Shown here: piece after piece, positions 1 to 6,431 of the stretch | Layout: each line of letters begins with the position of its first letter | Numbering within the stretch: the first letter of the stretch is position 1 | Source of the DNA: a bacterium | GTDB taxonomy: Bacteria > Zixibacteria > MSB-5A5 > GN15 > FEB-12 | Assembly: GCA_030668045.1 (NCBI GenBank) | Contig: DAOUUR010000080.1 | Coordinates: forward strand, 1-8,149 | DNA: 8,149 bases | Direction: 5' to 3' | The notes under the pieces: model-generated | The model's database searches: none | Told to the model about the DNA's origin: nothing | What the model saw: the letters and a program-made list of their open reading frames with translations, nothing else | Position numbers and translations under genes: made by a program

Positions 1-992
1 ATAAAAGCAGAATCAAACTGAACTGTACTCAACACCTGCAGTGTCTGATCGTACTCCTCTTCAGTCTCAGTTGGAAAACCAACCATCAGATCGGTAGTCA
101 GCGACACATAGGGCAATTTCTCTCTGATCGAGTCAACTATTCCCAGATAGTGCTCGACCGTATACTTTCGTCCCATCGCTTCCAGTACACGACTCGATCC
201 CGACTGCAAAGGTAGATGAATATGAGGCATGATACGATCAGAGCCGGCCATGACATCAAGCAAATGCTTCGAGAGGTCTTTGGGGTGCGATGTCATAAAA
301 CGCAGGCGAGCCAGATCGGTCTCTCCAACCAATCGCTGCATCAATTCGGGAAAGTCAATTTCGCTATGACGATAGCTGTTGACATTTTGCCCCAGCAGCG
401 TGACCTCAACAACACCATCAGCGGCCAGTTTTCTCACAGATTCGACTATGACATCAGAGGAGTGGGCAACCTCTCGGCCGCGAACAAACGGTACGATACA
501 ATAGGTGCAGTAGTTGTCGCAGCCTCGCGATATGGTAACAAAAGCCGAGAACGGTGTCTCTCTTGATGGCTCGATAGTATCGATATTCTCATGACCAAAA
601 GCGGTATTGATCGGCGAGACGCCCTCGCCTTCCGCTATGACATCCGGCAACTCAAACACTCGGTCAGTCCCAAGAACAAAATCAACCTGGGGCGCTTTCT
701 CTACAAGCTTCTCCCCCAGGCGCTGCGCCATGCAACCAACCACAGCCACCTTCATGTGCGGTCTGGCCTTCTTCAATCTCACCACATCTCCCAGACGGCC
801 AAAGACGCGTTCTTCGGCCTTCTCTCGAACTGAGCAGGTATTGAATATCAGCAGATCGGCTTCTTCTTCTGTGACAACCCAAGAAAACCCTCGCGAGGTC
901 AAAGTAGCGGCCAGCGTGGAGGAATCGGCCAGATTCATCTGGCAACCAAAGGTTAATATATGAAAAGTTCGGATCCTGCCGTCGCTCTGCAT
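1..992 (-). CDS. miaB: MiaB, tRNA-2-methylthio-N6-dimethylallyladenosine synthase (3'-truncated by window edge)
   Basis: Radical-SAM enzyme that adds a methylthio group to N6-isopentenyladenosine at position 37 of tRNAs reading UNN codons. About 330 residues are visible and the frame stays open at base 1. The N-terminal MTTase domain has its three cluster cysteines at C17 (FGCQMN), C53 (NTCSVRE) and C87 (VGCMAQR). The radical-SAM cluster motif CxxxCxxC is C158, C162 and C165 in SRGCDNYCTYC, followed by VRGRE. Further family motifs are GQNVNSY (about 201-207), FMTSHPKDLS (232-241), HLPLQSGSS (259-267) and a segment ending in VGFPTET (304-310). The missing part should hold the rest of the radical-SAM domain and the TRAM domain. 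The ATG at 992 puts C17 where the family expects it, but no clear Shine-Dalgarno lies upstream and no convincing promoter was found between 993 and 1120. The sequence FGCQMN plus the GRE and HLPLQSGS motifs favours MiaB over RimO or MtaB. Confidence 0.96.
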   Translation of the reverse strand, partial: MQSDGRIRTFHILTFGCQMNLADSSTLAATLTSRGFSWVVTEEEADLLIFNTCSVREKAEERVFGRLGDVVRLKKARPHMKVAVVGCMAQRLGEKLVEKAPQVDFVLGTDRVFELPDVIAEGEGVSPINTAFGHENIDTIEPSRETPFSAFVTISRGCDNYCTYCIVPFVRGREVAHSSDVIVESVRKLAADGVVEVTLLGQNVNSYRHSEIDFPELMQRLVGETDLARLRFMTSHPKDLSKHLLDVMAGSDRIMPHIHLPLQSGSSRVLEAMGRKYTVEHYLGIVDSIREKLPYVSLTTDLMVGFPTETEEEYDQTLQVLSTVQFDSAF

Positions 993-1120
993 GGCAAACC
1001 CCGGAGTAGTAAGTATGTATCGTTCTCTGATTTCAACTGATTGAAAGAACCACTGAGCGTAGCAAAAGGCAACAAAAAGATGCAGGCAGGACACATCCGA
1101 ATCCGGGGAATCAAGATCCT

Positions 1121-1150
1121 ATAAAAAATGCCCCCGGCCAGCGGGGGCAT
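1121..1150 (-). terminator. Intrinsic terminator after the M1 aminopeptidase gene
   Basis: On the minus strand a perfect 9-bp stem (ATGCCCCCG paired with CGGGGGCAT, bases 1128-1136 and 1142-1150, 5-nt loop) is followed directly by TTTTTAT. It lies 30 bases after the aminopeptidase stop codon at 1181. GC-rich stem plus U-run is a textbook Rho-independent terminator. It separates the aminopeptidase gene from miaB, so the two are not expected to be one operon. It has no U-run on the plus strand, so it acts in one direction. Confidence 0.92.
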
Positions 1151-1180
1151 CATACAGAGATAATATTTTGTCCGTGGCGC

Positions 1181-3439
1181 TTATTCCACACAACCTGGTA
1201 CAGGTGGGGGACCTGTCGGAATACCAAAGAGATACTCAATCAGATAGACAATGTCCGAAACGTTGACTTCACACGAACCATTGGCATCGCCCTGGTTGAG
1301 CGACGGTGGCGGCGCTCCAAGCGGGATGCCGAATAGATACTTCACGAGATACGTGATATCAGAAATGTTGCGATTTCCATCGTCGTTGGCATCGCCAGCA
1401 ACCCCGGTATTGGCCCAGGCTATGTTGAGCACAAATGTGTATTCGCACGATTCGGTCAGCACATCATCATCGACAGCTACCGTAAAAGTAAAGTGACCGC
1501 TGTCATCGGGCAGGCCGCTAATAACACCATCGCCACTCAATGTAAAACCAGCCGGAAGGGCACCATCACTGAGCGAGAACGTACGATCGCCGGACCCGCC
1601 TCTGGCCTCTACTGTGTCCAGATAAGCGGCAGCACGGGCGCCGTCGCTGAGGTCATCATCGGTAGTAACAATCGTCAAGACCCATGGCTCCATTGTCTCA
1701 TATTTCAGCACCCAGTCTGCCGGGTCGAGTTGAACAGAAGTCACCTCATCGGGAAAGGTCAGATGCAACATTTTGAGCCGTTCACCCAAATCCAACGTGA
1801 CGGTATCATCCGGCGTCGAGGCAAACCCAAAGACAAAATCAACCGGCGTCCTGAAAACCTGTGGCAGGCTGGTCTGAATCTGGCCAACGTGCAGATAAAC
1901 TTCGTACCCGCCGCCGTCAACCGGTCCGGTCCAATACGCCCAATGGTAGTTGGGTCGATATTCGCCGTATATCCAATCTTCAAAGAACCAGTCCAGTTCG
2001 ACCCCGGTTGTAACCTCGACCAGTTCGTGGAATTCTACTGTAGTCGCAGCCCCGTGTTGGTACTCAGAATTGTAATAGTCCGAGACAAAATCGGCAAATT
2101 TATCCTCACCGAGTACGCCGCGCAGCATATGCACGACCCAGGCCCCTTTGTCATAGGAGAGACCGCCATGAAATATCCTACTCACACTGGTCGTGTCATC
2201 GCAGTAGACAGTTCCGCTGCCGGCGTATGCCATGCCATTCATGTAGTTCTGATACGACGTCTGCCCTTCGGTCTCAAGGTAGTACCATGCCTCGGCGTAT
2301 GACGCCCAACCCTCGTTAAGCCAGATATCCGCCCAGCTTTCACAGGTAATCATATCCCCCCACCATTGGTGGGCAAGCTCATGAACAACTACCGGTTCCC
2401 AAAAACCAAACCAATTTCCAGCCATTGAAGACATTGTCTGGTGCTCCATACACCCCCCCCACTCGAAGTGAGAGTGACCGTATTTCTCTGTCGCATAAGG
2501 ATAGGGACCGAAGATATCACTGAAAACAGTCAGTGCCTGCGGTATAACTGCCCAGTCAATCATGGAAGCGCCATAGAGGTCCGGGTACACGGCATATACG
2601 AGCGGCATGGTGTCGGCGTCATTGTTGTAAATCCATTCGTCTTCCCAAACTGTGTAGTCCGAGATTGCTACCGAAAACAGGTAAGTGACAATCGGGTACC
2701 CAACAGAATAGTAAAACGTATGTGTGTTGTCCCCGTGATAGATCGTGGAATCCAGAGTACCGTTGGAGCCAACATAGAAAAGCGTATCCACCTCAATTGC
2801 TATGCCCATCGAATCAGGTTTGTCATCCATGCGGTCCTTACACGGCCACCAGGTCCGCGCACCGTACGGTTCCGAGAGCGATGAAATGATCTTGTGATCG
2901 CCTCGGGTATCAAAAGCGAAGCTCTGCAATCCACCTTCAACCGGATGACCGTGATAGTACACTGAAAAGTCAAATTGCTCGCCTGTGTTGTAGACTCTAT
3001 CCAGTGTAACGTAGAGCATGATTCCCGGATGGCTGATGCTCAGCAAACCGGATGGCCCAACTGCAGAGTCGGTCGTCATGGTATAGTCGAAGTTCAGGTC
3101 TATCCGATCTACATCATCCTCGGTGGCAAGTCCAACGACCCTGACAACACCATATAGAAATTCGGTAGTATCATTGACTCTGATCTCAACATCGTAGTAG
3201 ACAATATCACAGTTGGTTTGATACGGAGCCTGAAGTTCGGCCTCAGCCCGTTGGATATCTAGCTGCTTGTCTAGTGCCTTGGCTTTGAATCGGGCCATCT
3301 CTCTGTGCATGGCGGCGGGAGAGTCTTTTACTGAAAGGTCGGGAGCCGGCCACATCTCAGCCGATATGTTGACCCCGACAAGGCCGGATAGGACAAGAGC
3401 TACGATAAACATTACGGCTATTTTGTTCAGATGAAGCAT
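1181..3439 (-). CDS. Secreted M1-family zinc aminopeptidase with Ig-like and dockerin-like C-terminal domains
   Basis: Predicted exported metallopeptidase of 752 residues that removes N-terminal amino acids from peptides outside the cytoplasm. Residues 1-27 look like a signal peptide (one Lys, then a hydrophobic core). The M1 catalytic region shows the exopeptidase motif GGCMEHQT (328-335; E332 should bind the substrate amino terminus), the zinc motif HELAH at 353-357, E376 in LNEG as third zinc ligand (HExxH-18-E), E354 as catalytic base, and Y429 in GGLSYDKG as the likely proton-donor tyrosine. After about residue 585 there is an Ig-like module of the He_PIG type (LPAGFTL then VISGLPDDSGHFTFTV, to about 674). 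The C-terminus (682-748) carries two dockerin-like calcium loops, D683-N685-D687-D694 and D718-N720-D729, each followed by YLxxYLFGIP. The start is supported by GGAGGT at 3444-3449. A perfect-consensus promoter lies at 3543-3570 and a terminator at 1121-1150, so it is probably monocistronic. A G8 run lies in the codons for W327-G329. Confidence 0.94.
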   Translation of the reverse strand: MLHLNKIAVMFIVALVLSGLVGVNISAEMWPAPDLSVKDSPAAMHREMARFKAKALDKQLDIQRAEAELQAPYQTNCDIVYYDVEIRVNDTTEFLYGVVRVVGLATEDDVDRIDLNFDYTMTTDSAVGPSGLLSISHPGIMLYVTLDRVYNTGEQFDFSVYYHGHPVEGGLQSFAFDTRGDHKIISSLSEPYGARTWWPCKDRMDDKPDSMGIAIEVDTLFYVGSNGTLDSTIYHGDNTHTFYYSVGYPIVTYLFSVAISDYTVWEDEWIYNNDADTMPLVYAVYPDLYGASMIDWAVIPQALTVFSDIFGPYPYATEKYGHSHFEWGGCMEHQTMSSMAGNWFGFWEPVVVHELAHQWWGDMITCESWADIWLNEGWASYAEAWYYLETEGQTSYQNYMNGMAYAGSGTVYCDDTTSVSRIFHGGLSYDKGAWVVHMLRGVLGEDKFADFVSDYYNSEYQHGAATTVEFHELVEVTTGVELDWFFEDWIYGEYRPNYHWAYWTGPVDGGGYEVYLHVGQIQTSLPQVFRTPVDFVFGFASTPDDTVTLDLGERLKMLHLTFPDEVTSVQLDPADWVLKYETMEPWVLTIVTTDDDLSDGARAAAYLDTVEARGGSGDRTFSLSDGALPAGFTLSGDGVISGLPDDSGHFTFTVAVDDDVLTESCEYTFVLNIAWANTGVAGDANDDGNRNISDITYLVKYLFGIPLGAPPPSLNQGDANGSCEVNVSDIVYLIEYLFGIPTGPPPVPGCVE

Positions 3440-3443
3440 TCTT

Positions 3444-3449
3444 ACCTCC
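3444..3449 (-). promoter_or_regulatory. Shine-Dalgarno of the aminopeptidase gene
   Basis: GGAGGT on the minus strand, four bases (AAGA... on the message) from the ATG at 3439; it fixes the start so that the protein begins with a signal peptide. Confidence 0.85.
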
Positions 3450-3542
3450 GAAATTGGATGATGTTTTTCAGGCTGCCTTTCAATTTAAAGCAACAGCGGT
3501 GATTCAATTGGTGGTACATCGGCGGTAATAGCGACTTACCCC

Positions 3543-3570
3543 ATTATACACAAAATCTGCCGATTGTCAA
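3543..3570 (-). promoter_or_regulatory. Consensus sigma-70 type promoter of the aminopeptidase gene
   Basis: Minus-strand TTGACA (3565-3570), 16-bp spacer, TATAAT (3543-3548): both boxes match the consensus at 6 of 6 positions. The predicted start of transcription is near 3536, giving a leader of about 97 nt before the ATG at 3439. The boxes are embedded in CTTGACAATC and GTGTATAAT, also found almost unchanged in the promoter at 6259-6288. Confidence 0.85.
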
Positions 3571-3598
3571 GAAGTTAGACTTTCGGAAATATTGGCAA

Positions 3599-3628
3599 GA
3601 CGCCGCCACTATTTGAAATAACGGCGTC
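3599..3628 (-). terminator. Possible terminator hairpin after the BACON-repeat gene
   Basis: Minus-strand GACGCCG (3622-3628) pairs with CGGCGTC (3599-3605), a 7-bp GC-rich stem around a 16-nt loop in which TATT/AATA can also pair. It starts 25 bases after the stop codon at 3654 and lies before the next gene's promoter. The 3' side is TTGCCAATATTT, a poor U-run, so termination efficiency is doubtful. The position between stop codon and the next promoter is what makes a terminator the best reading. Confidence 0.45.
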
Positions 3629-3653
3629 CCATAACCATTTCTTTAGGCCATAA

Positions 3654-6038
3654 TCACGGATCGTCGCACGGATCAGGGCCGAGCGGAACCCCAAAGAGAT
3701 AGGCCACCAAATAGGCAACATCAGAAATATTGACAATTACGTTGCAATTGACATCTCCCACCTTCATCGACGGATACGGTTCCGGACCAACAGGAACCCC
3801 AAACAGGTAGTTGACCAAATAGGAGACGTCGGATATGTTGATAATGCCATTGGCGTTGACATCGCCCCGTTGCCTCCAAATTTGCAGATGCACCCTCACC
3901 TTCAGCGGATTGTTGTTCGCCTCAGGAGCAACGATGGTAAATGAGTCGTCATACTTACCCAGCGTATAGCCAGCCAATTCAAGATTGACCAAGACCGGAT
4001 CGGGGGCACTCCCGCTGAGAGTAGAAAACTCAAGCCAGGGGATTGCCTCTTCGATTTCCCAGTCGAGGCAGCCACCATGCAGGTTGGTCAGACCGAGTGA
4101 CTGGGGTCCGGGGATCGGACCACCTTCCTTGATATCAAAAACCATGTCGGTACTATCCACCACGACCACTGGATCGGCCACCGGTTCAAGGACGGTTGTC
4201 TCAACTATGAGAATCTGAGGAGAATTGGTGGCCTTCTGCGCAGAGATTTGAACCGTATCATAATACGTTCCAAACGGAAAACCCTGTGGAGCAGAAACAG
4301 CCCTAACAGAGAAAAACCCTGTAGCATGAGCACTGTCAGGTGTCACCTTGAAAAGCTCAGACTCGTAGAGAAACTTGACCATCACCGGATCATCACCGCC
4401 AACGTTCATCACACGCACCAGTGTTGCAGGCAAGCTCTGCATATAGCCCTGAGAGCACGGATAGATACTGAACCTGACCGTATCTTTATCGACCTGGAGA
4501 ACTGCCGGATCGTCAACATAGTGAAATTGAAATACCACTGGAAATGGCGAGTTAACAGCATCGTTGGAATGTATCCACAGAGTATCGTAGAAATCGTCAC
4601 CGGCGTCGCCACCGATGATCTTAAAACCGACGTCCAGAACCTGAGGCGCAGTACCGCTGATCGGCGTCACGCTGAGGATTCGGCCCGAGTTTTCCACAGT
4701 CCAGAAGTTCAATTCGCCGATACCACCATTGCGGATGACGACCTCCCGATTGGGAATAGTCTGGCTGCCGCTTGGCACAAAGATAAAGTTAAAAGCCGAG
4801 TCGGCTTCAATCATCGGCAGATTCGAACCCAGCGTCAAGGTTACCGGAACATGTACCGGATCATTCACGGCAGCAGGATCTGAGATTACAACCGAATCGA
4901 AATGGTCGCCGAACCCCAGTCCGGTGATATCGACGGTGAGTTCCACTGAGCCGGTCTCACTTCCCGAAAGAGGTGTCAGACTCAGCCATGATTCCGAATT
5001 GGAAACAGTCCAGTTGAGCGTAGAGCCGCCGACATTGCTAATACTAAGAGTCTTGGACTCCGGATTGTCTCCATCAGTGATCCCAAGAAACACAAACTCT
5101 TCGGGACTAACTCCAATCTCGGGAGGCGGAGGAATCACCGTCAGTTCGACATCTATACTCTGGGGTGAATTCTCGGCACCGGTTGATTCGACCATTATTG
5201 TTTCGCTGTATGTCCCCACCGAAAGTGAGGATGTCGAAACAAAGACATTGACCGTTTGCGGCGTCGTTCCCACCGACGGACTCACGCTCAGCCAACCGGC
5301 ACCTTCGCCAATTGTGAACGAGAGAGCGTTATTGTCGGTATTGACATTGAAACTCTGATAGGTTGGATTGGCCTCACCTTGCACACCAACGAAACTCAAA
5401 TCGGTTTCCGAGAGCACCAGATTGGATGGAGGCACATAGTCAGGATCATTAATGAAAAAGCAGTGCGGTCCCGTCCACGGCGGAAAAGCTTCGCCAATCG
5501 TACCGGTGTCGGTTGACCATACCCAGTTGTTGCCGGGACGGTACCAACACGAATCCAGGCAAAGCTGCTTCCCGTGCTGGGCATCATCCACTTGCGTGCT
5601 GATCGTGTACACAACTTCGTTAAATCCATTGGCAGCGCCCGGTCCGTACTTGCGAGTTGCCGAAAAACCAATCGTATCTGCCCCCGTGCCCGTCACGCTA
5701 TACGGGTTCATGTCAAGACTGTTATCCCACATGAAGAGCCAATCCGGCCAAAACACGGTAGGAACCTCCGGGTATGGATTGGAGTGTGGCACGTAGGTAA
5801 TCGGCTCCCATTCAGCACCATCGGGAGAATAAACCTCGAAACCATTGGACATGCCTTTCACGTTTGCACCGGTGAGATTATGGAACCGGATGTAGAAGGT
5901 TATTGGCACATCGGTGGACAATGTGTCGGTATTGTGCAATCCATCCACATGATCCAGACTCAGCCCCCACTGCCCGTAAGATGCCGAGGGGAACATCATC
6001 GCTAGCAGCACAGTGATAATGATGATTCCAACTCTCAT
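3654..6038 (-). CDS. Secreted multi-domain protein: unassigned N-terminal domain, five BACON-like repeats, dockerin-like C-terminus
   Basis: Predicted exported protein of 794 residues with no visible catalytic motif; structural, adhesive or scaffolding role inferred. Residues 1-23 form a signal peptide (MRVG, a hydrophobic stretch, then SASYG). Residues 24-200 are a beta-rich domain I cannot assign, with cysteines at 160, 164 and 193. Five beta-sandwich repeats of about 100 residues follow at roughly 207-302, 307-403, 408-507, 512-617 and 624-720. Repeats 1, 2 and 5 carry the BACON-like pattern 'WLs..p.sG....v.v.v...g...G.y.d.i.v......sp..v.v.l'; repeats 3 and 4 are more diverged and lack the WL. 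The C-terminus (725-790) has two dockerin-like calcium loops, D726-N728-N730-D737 and D762-N764-N766-D773, each followed by YLVxYLFGVPxGP. I chose the ATG at 6038 rather than an in-frame upstream start at 6134: it has GGAGGT in front and yields a signal peptide, whereas the extra 32 residues would bury it. Promoter at 6259-6288. Confidence 0.9.
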   Translation of the reverse strand: MRVGIIIITVLLAMMFPSASYGQWGLSLDHVDGLHNTDTLSTDVPITFYIRFHNLTGANVKGMSNGFEVYSPDGAEWEPITYVPHSNPYPEVPTVFWPDWLFMWDNSLDMNPYSVTGTGADTIGFSATRKYGPGAANGFNEVVYTISTQVDDAQHGKQLCLDSCWYRPGNNWVWSTDTGTIGEAFPPWTGPHCFFINDPDYVPPSNLVLSETDLSFVGVQGEANPTYQSFNVNTDNNALSFTIGEGAGWLSVSPSVGTTPQTVNVFVSTSSLSVGTYSETIMVESTGAENSPQSIDVELTVIPPPPEIGVSPEEFVFLGITDGDNPESKTLSISNVGGSTLNWTVSNSESWLSLTPLSGSETGSVELTVDITGLGFGDHFDSVVISDPAAVNDPVHVPVTLTLGSNLPMIEADSAFNFIFVPSGSQTIPNREVVIRNGGIGELNFWTVENSGRILSVTPISGTAPQVLDVGFKIIGGDAGDDFYDTLWIHSNDAVNSPFPVVFQFHYVDDPAVLQVDKDTVRFSIYPCSQGYMQSLPATLVRVMNVGGDDPVMVKFLYESELFKVTPDSAHATGFFSVRAVSAPQGFPFGTYYDTVQISAQKATNSPQILIVETTVLEPVADPVVVVDSTDMVFDIKEGGPIPGPQSLGLTNLHGGCLDWEIEEAIPWLEFSTLSGSAPDPVLVNLELAGYTLGKYDDSFTIVAPEANNNPLKVRVHLQIWRQRGDVNANGIINISDVSYLVNYLFGVPVGPEPYPSMKVGDVNCNVIVNISDVAYLVAYLFGVPLGPDPCDDP

Positions 6039-6044
6039 AGTTAC

Positions 6045-6050
6045 ACCTCC
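6045..6050 (-). promoter_or_regulatory. Shine-Dalgarno of the BACON-repeat gene
   Basis: GGAGGT on the minus strand, six bases upstream of the ATG at 6038. It decides the start in favour of 6038 over the in-frame alternative at 6134, which has no comparable site. Confidence 0.85.
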
Positions 6051-6060
6051 ATGTATAACA

Positions 6061-6079
6061 GTCCTGACAAACGCAGGAC
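6061..6079 (-). promoter_or_regulatory. Hairpin immediately upstream of the ribosome binding site
   Basis: On the message GTCCTG (6074-6079) pairs perfectly with CAGGAC (6061-6066) around a 7-nt loop, ending ten bases before GGAGGT. It could stabilise the 5' end or modulate ribosome access. No U-run follows, so it is not an intrinsic terminator. Confidence 0.5.
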
Positions 6080-6258
6080 ATATTTCGATAATCACGGACC
6101 GACTATGTTGACGATTCCAAGGAGCACGCACCAATACCGTACCATCCTGAGTCTTCGATAGGTTCTTCCGACATAACTGATAGGATCATGCGAACCATGC
6201 TCCACTAGTAGTATTGGACTCTTACCTAACAGATAGGAACCGCCAGCCTTACTGTGTG

Positions 6259-6288
6259 AATATACACGGCGCACAGTAGGATTGTCAA
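6259..6288 (-). promoter_or_regulatory. Sigma-70 type promoter of the BACON-repeat gene
   Basis: Minus-strand TTGACA (6283-6288, 6 of 6), 18-bp spacer, TATATT (6259-6264, 5 of 6). It shares CTTGACAATC around the -35 box and GTGTATA at the -10 box with the aminopeptidase promoter at 3543-3570. Expected start of transcription near 6252. Confidence 0.8.
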
Positions 6289-6306
6289 GTTGATTCTGGC
6301 GCACCA

Positions 6307-6326
6307 GCCTGTTTTAAAACACAGGC
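6307..6326. repeat. Inverted repeat with A/T-rich palindromic core
   Basis: GCCTGT (6307-6312) pairs with ACAGGC (6321-6326) around an 8-nt loop; alternatively the centre GTTTTAAAAC (6311-6320) is itself a perfect palindrome. It lies 19 bases upstream of the -35 box of the BACON-repeat gene and is the first of three inverted repeats in 70 bases. No U-run follows on either strand. Confidence 0.6.
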
Positions 6327-6328
6327 AC

Positions 6329-6342
6329 AAGCAAGCTTGCTT
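6329..6342. repeat. Perfect 14-bp palindrome
   Basis: AAGCAAGCTTGCTT is its own reverse complement. As an unspaced dyad it fits a protein-binding site better than an RNA hairpin. It lies about 40 bases upstream of the -35 box of the promoter at 6259-6288, so an operator or activator site is possible but unproven. Confidence 0.6.
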
Positions 6343-6358
6343 TAAAGTCTTGCCCTCA

Positions 6359-6376
6359 GCAGACGTCCTCGTCTGC
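6359..6376. repeat. Hairpin-forming inverted repeat, possibly REP-like
   Basis: GCAGACG (6359-6365) pairs perfectly with CGTCTGC (6370-6376) around TCCT. It sits 56 bases past the stop of the GNAT gene in non-coding DNA and lacks a U-run, so it is a poor intrinsic terminator. Its compact GC-rich form in an intergenic gap resembles dispersed REP-type elements; only one copy is visible here, so this is not established. Confidence 0.6.
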
Positions 6377-6431
6377 CCCAATCCGGAGTCAAAGTCGTAG
6401 GTGTGACCCAGCGACACACAGCGCGGTGCCC

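Larger units (their letters stand above)
6039..6252 (-). promoter_or_regulatory. Long structured 5' leader of the BACON-repeat gene
   Basis: The predicted transcription start near 6252 leaves about 214 nt before the ATG at 6038, over twice the leader of the neighbouring aminopeptidase gene. It contains a perfect 6-bp hairpin just before the ribosome binding site (6061-6079) and three GATAGG-containing segments (plus-strand coordinates 6157-6165, 6172-6187, 6225-6240). I could not match it to any riboswitch class I know, and no convincing small gene lies in it. Confidence 0.5.

Noticed and set aside
953..1153. 66-codon minus-strand frame upstream of miaB
   Set aside because: It overlaps the start of miaB in another frame and spans the terminator hairpin at 1128-1150; no ribosome binding site or domain.
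1493..2302. 269-codon open frame on the plus strand
   Set aside because: It is antisense to the catalytic domain of the M1 aminopeptidase, whose motifs prove the minus strand is coding; its product has no recognisable domain and there is no ribosome binding site.
4248..5358. Overlapping plus-strand open frames of about 210 codons each (4248-4883 and 4729-5358)
   Set aside because: Both are antisense to the BACON repeats; the products lack coherent domain features and are reading-frame shadows.
6039..6134. 32-residue N-terminal extension of the BACON-repeat protein
   Set aside because: The in-frame start at 6134 has no ribosome binding site and would place the signal peptide internally; the 6038 ATG has GGAGGT six bases upstream.
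6329..6376. Intrinsic terminator for the GNAT gene
   Set aside because: The palindrome and hairpin are not followed by a U-run on the minus strand.
6092..6417. Minus-strand frames of 63-70 codons in the GNAT to BACON-gene gap (6092-6304 and 6226-6417)
   Set aside because: They run across the promoter at 6259-6288 and the inverted-repeat cluster, have no domain features and no ribosome binding site.
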